Of a stretch of DNA of 64,000 bases, positions 1-12,538 are shown piece after piece (position 1 is the first letter of the stretch; each line of letters starts with the position of its first letter). The notes below the pieces were generated by a model that saw only the letters and a program-made list of their open reading frames with translations, did not search any database and was not told the origin of the DNA. The DNA is from Oenanthe sinensis. Its lineage: Eukaryota > Streptophyta > Magnoliopsida > Apiales > Apiaceae. The stretch lies in assembly GCA_028671895.1 (NCBI GenBank), contig CM053796.1:37632860-37696859 (forward strand), given 5' to 3'. Position numbers and translations under genes: made by a program.

Positions 1-906
1 GTATCACAGTCCAGAAAAAGTTTTTATGCTTGATGATTTGGAAATTGTGACTTCATTGAATTACCAAATGCGGAGTGCTTGATAGATAAGCCCACTAGAA
101 TGCAGTGAACAAGACACTTGAGTTTATAGTTGCAATTCTGAAGAGTGATGACATGAAGAAATTGAATATGGCAACCAATTTTGTAAATAATTTTTTTTAT
201 CAGAAATGCTCAACTTTCATTCCCCAAAAATTAGTCCAGTCTTTGGAAGAGTACTCTATTAGTTCCATGGACAGGAGTAGAACCTGCAAAAGAATCTGCC
301 TTCTCGATTTCCTCTGGTAAAAAACTGTGGCTTCATCTCGTGTACCTTTTCTTTCGTGTGTTACAGATTTTATGATTTTTTATTACAAGGGAGAGGGGAG
401 GGGGTTAGTGAAGCGTTCGGCCTGCTAGAATGCTGAACCAAGGACAAGGACGCTCTGCCTTTGGGCCTTGGGGAGTGATGATTCGTATTCCGTCGCGAGG
501 GGAGAGTGGAAGGAGTTTTGCCACGAGAATCCTCATATCATGCAATTTAAAGCCTGACTCTCACGCTCGATTGATTGGAGGTTGAACTGATAAATGCTAA
601 CAAGTAAATGCAGCTAATCATGCGTTTGTCTCATTTCAATGAAACTTCCACAAACAAGCTTCACCAAAATAAACTTAAAAATCATATTCTGTTCTTATTT
701 CATTTCAGAGCAATTGAATTTGCTTGATCAGTAACTTTACAGTTGATTTTTCTTTCCCTATTCTTCTGCAACAGCCATAGCCAGTTACGTTTCTTCCGGA
801 CCCATAATTACACAATTGATGGGGGTAAACTGATACAAGTAAAAATCTTATATTGAAAAGGAAACTGAACAATCTATACTTTTGTTTCATATATCTGTCT
901 GTATGT
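1..906. other. No recognisable gene; downstream flank of TBL gene
   Basis: I find no convincing coding region here. A 71-codon plus-strand frame near 105-320 has no family resemblance I recognise and no clear splice context. The stretch could hold the 3' end of a gene lying left of the window, but I cannot show it. The part next to 906 is expected to contain the 3' UTR of the minus-strand TBL gene. Confidence 0.4.
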
Positions 907-3900
907 TCACATAACCAGAGCTGCGTATAGAAGTTGATTCCAGGTATCAGGTAATCCAGGGAGGCACCAGTGGCTGCAATCCACTCCAGAATGATCTCCA
1001 CTATAAGCCGATGGATGACCATCTTTCCTTAGCTGGGAAAGTGTTGTGATGTCGAGTAGGTAAACTTGTTTGTTCATTGAACTCAGTACTTTCTTTAAAA
1101 TAAGAGAAGCTGCAGGTTCTCCTGCTGGATATGTTGAACCTGTTAGTGGCCCTAACTCTCCGTAGCAACTTTTTGAAGCTGAACTCCACTCCTTACCCCT
1201 GCATTTACATAATTTTCATAGTGTTACTCATCCTGTGATGATTTAAAACTGCTGTTTATAGTATATTAATGTATGTAATTCAATAAATTTGGAAATCACT
1301 AACTGATAATGTGTTGGAGATATCCCTTGAAAGAAAACCTTTGTTTTGGAAGGGTCAATGTTCGTATCAACCCATCTAGCCCATGTACTTAATCCTTTGT
1401 AAAATGCTGTTAAACGGTCCATGTCTTTCATTACGGTGGTTCCATCTTGCACATAGTCCCATCTGAAGTGGGAAAAATGCATGATTATCATTCTTATGAA
1501 ACTTAATAGTAAAATATGGAAATACACGAATACAAGAGTATGAATCTTACGGTTGGGAATTTCCTGTGTGCGTCCACCAGTGCCAGGTGTTGAATATTAG
1601 CATATCTGCATCCCTCCATGCATTTCCTCCCATAATTGAATCCAATTTCAAAACAGTCCCAATCTTTTCCCGCACCATGTCTACCAAGTAAACCGAATGA
1701 TATAGCATTATTGATACTCCATAGTCCTGCGTATTGTTTAGTGATAAATATTAGATTAACGTACAATGCTTGAAGAAGATGTCTTCTAATAAAATAGCAA
1801 TGGAATAATTTGCATGGTCAAACAAAAATCCTTTCTCATCAACATGAAGAATTAAGGTTTCATGTTTCCTTAAGGGCAAAGTGGTGTTGTGAGTTCTATT
1901 ATCAAAAAAATAAAATAATTCACTTAGCTGCGTGCTTTTACCCACAGTTAAAATATGTAGATAAGTCATTGATAGCCTAGTGACAAGACTTATTCGCCCT
2001 CTCCTATATGGTCCCTGAAGGTCATGGGTTCAAATTCTCACCCGCCCTCCCGTGGACTTGATAATCTTATGCATTGGAAATCTGTAATATGCCAAAGAAG
2101 AAAAAAATATGCAACCAATTTTGTTCACATAATTAAGTCCACCAAAAGCACCCCTAAAGAAGTTGGCATGAACATGAAGTTCAAGTTACAACCACCTAAA
2201 TAATAGAACTTTTTCATATTGTTGGTAGAAAAGAGAGACCCTTCAAGTTTCAGATGACAAAATAATGTTATAAATGTAATACTTGGAAAATAACATTCTT
2301 AGACACATGATTGTGAACTATATAAATTCTTGGTGGATATCACACTTTGCCAGAGCTGGTGAGACTTGTTTCCTAACATGCTTTTTGGCTTTTGCTATAC
2401 AATGACAACTAATTATAGCCTATTGATTCTGGCCATCAGTTTCACTAATTAAAGATTTATTAGATAAAACTAAAAGTAGTAACTTAATGTAACATAAATT
2501 TTTTACTATCATTTTGCATATGAGCAACTTCTAGGAAAAATGTAATGTTAGGAGAAAGATAAGGGAAGACAAAATAGATAAGAAATATTTATTTCAGTTA
2601 CAAGTTATGTAATAGTCATGTTCAAGAATGTTCAGTCAAAGAAACTTATGCTTTAAATCCTGATAGATGATCATAATAACCTATGTGACTAAATGAACAG
2701 AGAAGTAGGGAGTATTATAATTGTATAGGAAAATGACAGATTCTTGAATTTTCTTTGCAAATAATTCAAGTTTATTGTTAAGGTACCTTTCTGTATTAGA
2801 TGCACACTAATCAGACTATGGCGACTAATATCGCAATATAAACTTCGTGTGATGATATGTTTAAAGTCTGTGTCAAGATCAATCGCTATAATTTGGAATG
2901 TGAGTGGTAGTCTCATTCTCTAACAGCCTCTCTGCAGATGTTTCCGAATTTTACAGGAAGCGGAATAAAACAAGTCGGAGCACACCGTGAAGAGAAAATT
3001 TTGTAGCAAAAAGAAAAAAAACCATTTGTTCAGGTTAAAGGAGTATTGGAATTAACAAAAGGAGTGCAGATAAACAGGAAATTTTAAAAAAAAAACGCTC
3101 TCAAAAGAAAGAAACTGACAGGTTCATGCTACAATAGAATAACACAGTAACTGAAAAGAAAATATAACACTTTACTCACCTCAAAGGTTACTGATGAAAT
3201 TAAACTTGTTCTAACATATGTGGTTCTTGAATTTGGCACCCACTCATGAACCATACAACACAAAGATTGCCACTCGTTCAGACTCAGTGAGTCACCCACA
3301 AACATTATCTTCTTTCCACTCCATCTCTTCAGAAAATCTAACCCATTAAACCTGTACATTTCATATCCAGCATTTTACAACACTTGGCATATATAGAATC
3401 TTTACTTCCATAAAAAAACATAAAAACACACACAAATGCCTTCATATGTTAAGTACTCATAAAATGGTACCCAAAATGAATTTTTTTGCACACAATCCAC
3501 ATACTCAAGTAGTATAACAACACACACAAACACACAAATATACTAAAACACTTGATTACACACAAAAATATATACAAGCTACTAAAATACCATAATCTCA
3601 CGCACAGTGGCGGAACCAGAATTTCGAAATACACCATAGTAACACAGGCACACACAACATAGTAAAACACCATAAACACACACACACAAAACATAGTAAA
3701 ACAGCATAAAAAAAACACAAACACACAGAGAGACGTACCTGGGCAAATTACAAGAATCAGGTTGCCAAGAATACTTGAGATATTCTCTATCAGGACGGCC
3801 ATATTTAATGCAATCAAATTCAGGGTCTATAAAAGGACAACTTGAAGATTGATAAAGAGGGTAAGAAGAATCAACAACCCATTGTCCTTGAAACAAATTG

Positions 3901-4028
3901 CATGTACCACCTCCTAATTTCTTACCTCTCAACCTAGTCTTATTATTCACACTCTGTTCTGTCTTGACAACATGAATAAAAAACAGAGTCAATAATATTA
4001 ACAAAGCTAAATTGTTAACAGACCCCAT
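907..4028 (-). CDS. Trichome birefringence-like (TBL) polysaccharide O-acetyltransferase, 5 exons
   Basis: Exons on the minus strand are 4028-3739, 3351-3180, 1726-1551, 1462-1304 and 1198-907. All have GT/AG borders and compatible phases, giving 362 aa. Residues 1-22 form a hydrophobic signal-anchor. A TBL N-terminal domain with paired cysteines follows (CNLFQGQW, CPFIDPEFDC, YLKYSWQPDSCNLPR). The catalytic PC-esterase domain has the GDSL serine motif at 116-119 and the C-terminal DxxH motif DCSH at 339-342. The length fits the short TBL37-TBL43-type members. TBL proteins are Golgi enzymes that acetylate cell-wall polysaccharides; the substrate here (xylan, pectin or other) cannot be read from sequence. 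The start at 4028 precedes the anchor and lies about 100 bp below a TATA box. Intron 1 is CA-rich on the plus strand. Intron 2 is about 1.45 kb and contains a SINE-like insertion. Confidence 0.92.
1966..2107 (+). mobile_element. Putative tRNA-derived SINE in TBL intron 2
   Basis: The start resembles a pol III A box (TAGCCTAGTGA, 1973-1983). About 44 bp later there is a B-box-like GGTTCAAATTC at 2027-2037. The segment ends in an A-rich tail (AAGAAGAAAAAAA, about 2095-2107). That order is the usual plan of plant SINEs. It lies in intron 2 of the TBL gene, in the opposite orientation. I did not find clear target-site duplications. Confidence 0.55.
3480..3735. repeat. CA-rich imperfect minisatellite in TBL intron 1
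   Basis: Runs of ACACAC alternate with a repeated CATAGTAAAACA(C/G)CATAAA segment, seen twice around 3655-3710. It produces spurious Cys/Val-rich open frames on the minus strand. It lies wholly inside intron 1 of the TBL gene. Confidence 0.6.
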
Positions 4029-4110
4029 TTTGCTCTAAAGCAGAATATAAAGACAGACCACTGCTTAAAAGGTTTTTTTTTTTTTTTTGCCAAGTACCAC
4101 TGCTTAAAAG

Positions 4111-4196
4111 TTGTGTAACACCCTCATCTCTTATTTATACACACAGCAGCCAGTTGTGTAACACCCTCATCTCTTATTTATACACACAGCAGCCAG
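4111..4196 (-). promoter_or_regulatory. TBL core promoter: 43-bp perfect tandem duplication carrying two TATA boxes
   Basis: Positions 4111-4153 and 4154-4196 are identical 43-bp copies. On the minus strand each holds TATAAATA (4139-4132 and 4182-4175). The proximal box lies about 100 bp upstream of the TBL start codon, which would give a 5' UTR of roughly 70-80 nt. The second box is 43 bp further upstream. Confidence 0.75.
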
Positions 4197-4199
4197 CTA

Positions 4200-4632
4200 A
4201 ACTCCCATATATTTTATATGTGCATGCAATGCATTATTTGTATGCAGTGGGAAACCTAAATTCTTAATGATCCGAAACTTGAAACTTAAATATTTAATAA
4301 TGTAACTTTCATTAAATTTTTAAAATTAATGTTACGAAAAAAGTATTAATTTTTGATTCCGTCACCGCATGCAATATTTTTTCACATGTAAATACAACAT
4401 GGGGTATGATATTTTATGCGAGGGAGGTGATCGAGTAGAGATATGTGTGTCAGTTTGTGTGTAGTGTGACCTGACAGACTTGTGATTTGTGAATGTAGTA
4501 GAGTGGGAGTCTTTGTAGGGAGTAAAGAAATGGTAAAGGGTGACATGCAATCTTGGATTATTCAACATTCTTCTTACTGGCTCGCTGGCAAGTCACGGAG
4601 AGCAAATGTGTTTATACTGTATGTGTAAGAAC
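4200..4632. other. Upstream region of TBL; no gene seen
   Basis: AT-rich sequence with a GT-rich stretch near 4440-4470. No coding region or repeat is recognised. It presumably contains distal promoter sequence of the TBL gene. Confidence 0.4.
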
Positions 4633-5498
4633 GAAGTGCAATTCTAATGTGAAAATAGATGTAATTATTGTTATAATATAAAATCAAAAAATACATTTTG
4701 GTGTTAAAAATTACAATATGAAATCAAAAAATACACTTTAGTATTAAAATAGATTCTATGCTCCAATGTATAGTTTCAAAATAGAACCAATACATGTAAA
4801 ATTAAGTAACTTTTCAATAAACAACGTAAAATATAACATTGAATTTGCTAAAATAGGTGTTTTTATATTTATTTTACTCAAATTTCCTACTTGCATGCTT
4901 ATTTGGCAATTATAACTACATCATTACTTGGTTCCATATTTTTCAAGAACCAAGTATATCATTTTTCTATTTTAACACCGCTTGTAACATTGGATTGGGT
5001 GTTGGCCCTATATGTCACAATTTGGGGAGAAAATGTCATAAATGGCACACCCCAAAAAAATGGCCCTAAATAGCACTCCAAAACGCTACATCGTGTAGAG
5101 TTTTGAAAAAAAAAAATTCTCCCCAAAACGCTACTTTAAGTTGCGTTTTTTAGCCCAGAACCCAAGATAAAGTAGCGTTTTTCTCCAAAAAAAATTTAAA
5201 AACAATAAAAAAAAATGCAAAATGCTACACGAAATAGCGTTTTTCCCCGAAAAAAATTAAAAAAAAAATGCAAAACGCTACACGAAGTTGCGTTTTCACC
5301 TTTTTTCCAGCACGCCACACTATGTAACGTTTTGGAGTGCTATTTAGGGCCATTATTACGAGTTGTGCCATTTAGGGCATTTTCTCCTCAAATTGTGACA
5401 TATAGGGCCTTTTCTCCATTGGATTATACTGTTATGTTCTATAATTAATGATATATTATAAAAATAGCACCTCCAATAATATTGTATTGGACTTGCTC
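4633..5498. mobile_element. Older MITE (GAGCAAGTCCAAT type) split by a younger MITE
   Basis: The left part (4633-4987) and right part (5426-5498) align with the uninterrupted copy at 39187-39536. Shared segments include AACATTGAATTTGCTAAAATA and the closing run of A/T before the end. The right end read in reverse is GAGCAAGTCCAATAC, matching the left end of the 39-kb copy, so the family has inverted termini. The left end here is degraded. It also carries an internal duplication of about 50 bp (4676-4740). A 420-bp element is inserted within it. Confidence 0.65.
4997..5416. mobile_element. Mutator-like MITE, 420 bp, with 9-bp target duplication
   Basis: The element is flanked by perfect 9-bp direct repeats CATTGGATT (4988-4996 and 5417-5425). 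It has long inverted ends: the left GGCCCTATATGTCACAATTT is mirrored by the right end with few mismatches. A second inverted pair (CCCTAAATAGCACTCCAAAA) lies further in. The interior has four degenerate copies of an AAACGCTAC...GCGTTTT motif. A 9-bp duplication with long terminal repeats is the Mutator/MULE signature. There is no transposase. Confidence 0.85.
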
Positions 5499-5883
5499 TA
5501 TGGTGAATGAATGTGTACTTTTTCCATTCCTCAAATCATGCACCCTAACCGAAGTTTTTTTTTATATTCTTATTTTAAAATTAATTTAAAAAAATTAAAT
5601 ATAGTACGATGAAAGAGAAAATTCGGGATATATTAAAACTTAGGAACAAAATGAACGATCATTGTTTTTATGCTAATAAGACACAAAAACATTACAAACA
5701 AAAAAGGGAGAAATGTTACATATTTTCTATATACGATTTTAATTTGCATTCACTACTTTTGTTCCACTTCGCCACTATATACGATCGCTTGACACTAATT
5801 TAATTTTCACCATAAAAAATTATACGATTTTAATTTGCATTCACTACTTTTTTACGGGATCGAGAATGTAGAATGTTTTCCCA

Positions 5884-5995
5884 ATCCCCTCCCCTCCGCT
5901 CCTCTCGTCGAAAACATTTAATATATTTATATATACAAATCACCTCCCCTCCCTTCTTTATGTCGAAAACATTTAATATATTTATATATACAAAT
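5884..5995. repeat. Two-copy 55-bp tandem repeat
   Basis: A CT-rich segment followed by GTCGAAAACATTTAATATAT and a short TATA-like tail occurs at about 5884-5940 and again at 5941-5995. The spacing is 55 bp with few differences. Confidence 0.75.
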
Positions 5996-6017
5996 TTAAT
6001 TTTTTTAAAAGAATTAA

Positions 6018-6018
<1 letters not shown>

Positions 6019-6052
<34 letters not shown>
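6019..6052. repeat. (AT)n microsatellite
   Basis: An uninterrupted alternating AT run of about 34 bp. Confidence 0.9.
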
Positions 6053-6055
<3 letters not shown>

Positions 6056-8429
6056 CATAATTTTAAATTTGAATCCACTCATTAATTTAAACTTTTCATG
6101 CATAATTTTATTGATTATAATAATTTTATTTTGACTTTTATATATACAATAAATATATGTTAAATTAAATTGGTGATTAAAATGTAGTATAAATTATAAG
6201 AATATATTAGAAGATATAGAAATTATAGAAAAGAAAAAAAAAATCTTCGATTCCTTGCTGGGATTTCCGATCTTCATTTGGACCATAATAAGTGCTAGAA
6301 AAATAATCTCCAAACAAAAAAAAGAGATGAATTCGAGAATTAATTTCAAATAATATTAAATATGAAAACAACATTTTTTAACTTTAAAATAATCTGACGA
6401 CCGTCCTAGTCGTAACTCGTAAGCAAACAACGAGCCTTGTGACTTGGTCCAAATTGATTTTTTTAGAAAAAGGGAATCAATCCATTAATAAAATGTCATA
6501 TAGAATATATAAATATAATCGAAATTGAACAAACGCTTGAACATATTATTGTTAAATTCTTCTTCCTTTGAAGAGGTAATCAAAGGATTTTTTAAAGATA
6601 TTACGGATGTATGTACTTGTTGTTATCCAACTATTTTCAGCAATCCACATGTTGTTTTGAGCAATCGACAGTATATGTAATTTCATAAAAGTCTTTATCA
6701 CATAATCAAACTAATGAAAATCTTGCAGATTTATAATCTCAGACATGAATAACACGAAAAACAAAACTAAACTCTCACAACGAAGAAGAGACTAACAAAA
6801 CTCAAAAGAATTGAGAATTTATTGAAGAAAAACAGAAAAATAATAAAAAAAAATAAAAAAAAAATAAGGATCGAGACTTTTCACCTCACCCATGGAAGGC
6901 CCTCAAATAATATTATTATTAGAGGCGGTGGCGACTCAAGAGACAGACATAGGGCTTTGAGAGAGAGATAATTCCCTATTTATTATTGTTTCTCTGATCC
7001 AAATTGGTCTTAATCATACGTTATTTTTCTGGCCTAATATTTGAATATAGTATAAAATTCATTTAAAGTATGTTCGTAAGGTCATTTTTCTGTACAATAT
7101 TTAGTCATTTAAAGTATTTTTTGCAAGGTCATTCCGTGTACAATTTTTTGCAGAGACATGTTATCCAAACTTCATGACTTTTATGCCCAAAATTTTATAT
7201 TATGGCTGCCCACGTTTACGGTTTACGGTTTACGGATTTGAGTTCCGATAGATCAGACCAATATTACTTAATTTAAATAAATGATTTGTCCTTTAAAAAA
7301 TATGGGTAGTTTAAACTCTTATAAACAGGGTATGTTGTGGCAAAAAATAAAATAAAATAAAATAAACAGGGTATGTAGATTTTTTATTTCCCAAAAATAA
7401 AAACACATATTTTTTCAACTTTTTAATGAATTAATAATAAGATAAGTTATCAAAATTCATCTCTTTTCATCTGTATTCTTCTCATGTTTCATCAAAAATT
7501 ACTTATTATATTTTACTCTTTAATTTTAACAAACTTCCGTTATTGTTGTTATATCAATTTCTTCCTATAATATTTATAAATAAATAATAAGTCTATAAAT
7601 AAAAAGCAGCTTTAATAGATAAATAAGAAGCAGCTAAGAGATGATGAGTAAAAGCAACAAGACTTCACGTGAGAGTTTATATATGAGGCGAATAATAATA
7701 AGTTTGAAGAGGAAGAAAAATATACTCCGTAACATTAAACGAAACATTTAAAAATCTATATAGAATTAGTCATATTAAATTTAATATTCTCTCCTGTGCT
7801 AATTAGCAATTCGTTCGTTCTTAATAGTTCTCTTTTACATTTTTTTACGATTAAATTATTTAAATTTTAACTGAAAAATTATAAATATTAATTTTAATTA
7901 TAGGGTTTTTTGAAAAATACTAATTTTTTAATTTTTTTTTGTAAAAATACATTTTTTTATTTAATATTTTATAAAAATATGATCTTTATTCTTTTTTTTA
8001 CAAAAATGCAATTTTACAACCAATACAACATATACAACTAAAATTAATATCAAATGCAACTACGAGTAATTTTAATTGATTAATTTTAGTTGCAGGCAGT
8101 ATTTTTGTAATTTTTTTTAAAAAAAAGTAAAATAAAAAAAAAGTTTTAAAAAAGTAGTATTTTGATAAATACCCTTCATTATGGATCAAAATTCTTTAAA
8201 TTATGTGTAAAAATTCAAATAATTTATATATTTTTATAAAAATAATATAATTATCAAGTATGTTGTGGGCTAAAAATGGATCTATATTCAACAGTAATAT
8301 CACTTTTTTATTATCTATAAAATTGTCCGAGTGTATTTACACACACATATATATATATATGTATATACTTGTTATATATGTGTGTGTGTGTTGTGAAAAA
8401 ATCATGATAATTAAAGTGATGATATATAT

Positions 8430-9300
8430 AGGGCTTATTTACAATTTAAACCTTGTGTTATTAATAATATACAATTCAAACCCTCTTTTAATATATTTAG
8501 TAAATTTAACCTTACGTTTTTTAACTATTTACAATTGAAACCTTTTTTTAAATAATTACTAAAATTTTAAAATAATTAATAAATTTAACATTATGTTTTT
8601 TAACTATGTACAATTGAAACCTTTTTTTAAAATAAATAGTAAATTTAACCATACGTTTTAAAACATTTAGTAAATTTAACATTGACTTTTTAATTTCGGA
8701 ATAAATAAATTTTATATCGAAAAAGTATTTTCGAGAATATATTCATCGAAGAGTATTTTTGAAAATAAATTAAATTCGGTGATGAACATTCATGAATATA
8801 TTGAGCGGGAAGTGTGATGACAAGATGTAATAATATAAATACATATTAAAATTTTATTGAATATATATAATATATTATACATATATACATATATATTAAT
8901 ATAGAAAAAAACATCTAAATATCCATTTTATAAGAAAAACCCTAATAATTGCAAATATCTATTATGCTTAGATAATATCTATACAAAAAAAATTGACAAT
9001 AGTGCATTTGACGAATATTTATTCAAAATTTTGTCGTAAAATTTATTTTATTCCGAAATTAAAAAGTCGAGGTTAAATTTACTAAATATTTTAAAAAGTA
9101 CGGTTAATTTTACTATTTATTTTAAAAAAGGTTTCAATTGTACATAGTTAAAAAACATATGGTTAAATTTACTAATTATTTTAAAAAAGGTTGCAATTGT
9201 AAATAGTTAAAAAACGTAGGATTAAATTTACTAAATATATTAAAAGAGGGTTTGAATTGTATATTGTTAATAACACAGGTTTTAAATTACATTTAAGCCT
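8430..9300. mobile_element. Fold-back element with inverted arms of about 270-285 bp
   Basis: The left arm (8430-8714) and right arm (9036-9300) are inverted copies. Left AGGGCTTATTTACAATTTAA mirrors right AGGCTTAAATGTAATTTAAA, and CTTTTTAATTTCGGAATAAA mirrors TTTATTCCGAAATTAAAAAG. Within each arm a module of about 60-70 bp (ACAATTGAAACCTTTTTTTA followed by TAGTAAATTTAAC) is repeated three to four times. The central spacer of about 320 bp is AT-rich and codes for nothing I recognise. Target duplications are unclear because the flanks are TATA-rich. Confidence 0.75.
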
Positions 9301-12300
9301 GTATATTGAGAACCATATCCCGGCCAAAGCAGCCTTCATTGACTACTTAATTAATAGCTGTCGCGGACGGTTCTAAACGTTGTAATCTTATAAATTTCGA
9401 CAAGCTATGTGCGCTATATCCTAGTGTTACAATCTTAAATGACGAAATAATTTGGTACATTATTTCAGCTGGTAGGCTCTATCTTCTTGTTCCTTCACTT
9501 GCAAACCACACAACTCATGATTGGAAAATTTAAGAGCTAACTGTCAAAAAAATCTATTAAAATTTTCTCTACTTTATAAATTAATTAATATTATTTTTTT
9601 CAAGTTTAATCAACAAATTTTATATAATCAAGCAAAAAAATTAAGCAGGAGAATTCCGGCGACGTCTGGAATTCGACTACACCAAAACTCGATCCAAACT
9701 TAACAAAATGATGTGCAAATCAAAATTTAACACCACAGAAGAATACTAGGAAACCAAGTTATATTATCTATAACTTTGTGATTAACCGGAAATTGAAAGA
9801 AAATAAAACGGGCGGTGCCAAAAAATTATTTTTCCAATCTATTACGAAATGAACTCCGAAAATTATGAAAAAATATGTATGTAATCCACATGAACACATC
9901 TATACATTCATACAATCAATAACATGTAGAAATCAACAAATACGAAACCCTAATTCATGAAAATTAAAATTTATATCAAATGTTTCAATTGGCATGAGAA
10001 ACTTATAGGTTTTAATCTGAGCTTCATTTTCGTCAGAAACACTTGGGAGTTGGAGCTCAATAACATGATCAAAATGACGTTGATTTCCAAGAACTGCTAT
10101 GAACCCTAATTCTAGAAATAACACTTTGAATTTTGTTCAAATTTTTTGCATGATTATATAAAATTTGTTGGTTAAACGTGCAAAAAAATAATATTGATTA
10201 ATTTGTAAATAGGAGAAAACTTTGATGAGTTCTTTTAGCTCGAAAATTTAATATAAAAACGGTCACCGATCGTGTAATAAACTAATAATATGCATATACA
10301 AGTTAATTATTACCAGTAAGGAACGGATGTGCCCAATATTTTCCGTATTTGTAATGCAATTTTAAAAAAATTACATTTAATTTGTTTATATATATACTAT
10401 ATAGTATATATGTACAATTATTAGTTATAATTAACTTTTGACCTAAACCTAATGGCTATATGTGTATATACATAAGAACATGGTCCTACACACTAGGATG
10501 TGATTGTATCCATTGTCGATTTAATTAGGGCATTAATAATTGAATTCGTTAGCAACTTGATGTCTGCCTTTATTACAAATTTCTTAAATACTTATTCTTG
10601 ATTAGGTGATATAATCATCTTTCATAACTTTAATTGATAAGATTCTTGACCTTATTAAAGATGGTTTTATAGTAATTGGTTTAGTCAAATAACTAACAAC
10701 TTTTATAAAAGCTTATTGGCAACGAAAGCGTCAAGAACCTATAATCACATCAATACATAACTTGTTAGATACTTCTAATCGTACTCTAATTATGTCGAGA
10801 TGCTGTTCATTTCGACGGCATAACTTTCCAAATTGCCATGCAAAATAGTACTAAAATAATATTTGAAAAAATGACTGGAAATTTCAACAAAATTTTTCTG
10901 AGCATGAATGTATAAATTTGTACTACATATATTATAGGGGGGAGAACAAATTTTATCCCAATTAAAATATATGAAAATATAATAAATAATAATTCGGCAC
11001 TTTTTAACAATTTTCACATTAAATTGTGTTTAATCAAATCTATATAAAAATATATGTATAAACTATATATAAATATATGTATACGAATCAAAATTCAAAC
11101 ATAAAGGTTAAAGGTGGTACCTAATTTCATAGTAATCACATGAAACGTATTGATAATGTGAGAGTTTAACAATAAAATGTTATACATCAAATGTGTTATG
11201 ATCTGTCTAGAGGCAGGGCCAATTATGCTAAACGTGGGGGCCAAAACTTATATAATGATAAATATTTTTTTAAACAAAATAATTGTCATATAACACAGCC
11301 TTTTTTTCTTTCTAAATTCATATAACACAGCCTTTCAATGTTCACATACGCTCTGAAGTCGATCGATCATAATAATAATGTAAATTCAAGTAAGTTAATA
11401 TTATGGCTGCTTTTCTGTGAATAAATCTTTATTTTCGAGAAATAAATATATTTAATTATGAGTAAGTGTTCGTATTTATTCCACTATATACTTAATATTA
11501 TTTCAGTTTACAAAAGAAAATTTTGTAAAAATAATAATTTTAAGTTAAAGTTCTACAAAAAAACGTGCAGAAAAGTTAAATGAAAAATATTAAATAATTA
11601 TTTTTTAATATGAGTCCTAAATTTTTGAAGCTTACAAAAAAGTTGTCGGCTCAAGGTGAGACTTGTGTCATGCAATATAGTGAGAACAAAATGATAAATA
11701 TAATAATAAACTACTCGTAGTTTACACCGACGAGTTAAAAAGTTACTTTGTCGTTTTGTTTTGACATTTTTCCTTGTAATTTCTAAAGTGTTGGAAAGAT
11801 TAGGCTAGTTGAAAATGGGTCATGATTGGATCATTAGCTAGGTGGACTTAATGTGAATGCCGGTGGACCCACATGTATGCAAGTATTCACTCACCTACAA
11901 GTTGCTTGTTTCAATTGCTAAAAATCCAATTTGCATTTTTGTGCACTTAATTTAAACATGTTGCTTTCAACTTTTTCTTATTCTTAATCATGTTAACATA
12001 CAAGTTTTGATGGTGATTAGAATTGATATTATGTGTTTTGCCTTTGTTGCACGTCATGTTAAGATAAGGTTTTCAATATAAATCATCACATACTTTATAG
12101 TAAGGATAGAATATTAGTATAAAAAAAGTGTAATTTGTTTAGTAATATTTTTTATGTAAGCATATTTGAAGATATTGTATAAAAGTAATAATATTTTTAC
12201 GAAAATTTTATATTGAAACTTGCAGTTGTTTCCCACAAAAACCGAAAAATAATTTTTTCTAAAAATATGATAAATTTGCTTTCTCTAAATGACGTTTTCA

Positions 12301-12538
12301 GACCAAATGCACTCCTTAGAATGGAGATTTTGAATTTATCAAACAATTTTATTTGATTTTCCAAAAAAAAAAATTTGCTGTTTTTCTCTTCAACAATAAT
12401 ACTAAACAGACCAATTTTTTTGATGAAATATATTAGATTTTGTTAGATGAAATGTATTAGATTCTGTTTCAGGTAATTAATCTTACCGAAAAGTGAGAGG
12501 GGATTAATACATGGAATTAAAACACCAACCTTGGATTA
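9301..12538. other. AT-rich intergenic region; no gene seen
   Basis: Short open frames (for example about 9933-10124 and 10790-11017 on the minus strand) have low-complexity composition and no family resemblance I recognise. There are no RNA genes or clear repeats apart from short AT runs. Confidence 0.4.

Larger units (their letters stand above)
5499..8429. other. AT-rich intergenic region with short tandem repeats; no gene seen
   Basis: I recognise no coding sequence in this 2.9-kb stretch. It holds a 31-bp direct repeat at 5730-5760 and 5821-5851, a 55-bp tandem repeat at 5884-5995, an (AT)n run, a GGTTTACGG-type short repeat near 7215 and a CAGGGTATGT direct repeat near 7327 and 7368. 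Confidence 0.45.

Noticed and set aside
1503..1766. Minus-strand 87-codon frame
   Set aside because: Shadow frame of TBL exon 3; the true frame in the same bases reads DYGVSIMLYHSV...LIFNTWHWW.
3449..3817. Minus-strand Cys/Val-rich 122-codon frame
   Set aside because: Translation of the CA-repeat intron overlapping TBL exon 1 in another frame.
5120..5330. Regular AAACGCTAC motifs considered as a CRISPR-like array
   Set aside because: Motifs are short, variably spaced, in both orientations, and lie inside a MITE with clear target duplication.
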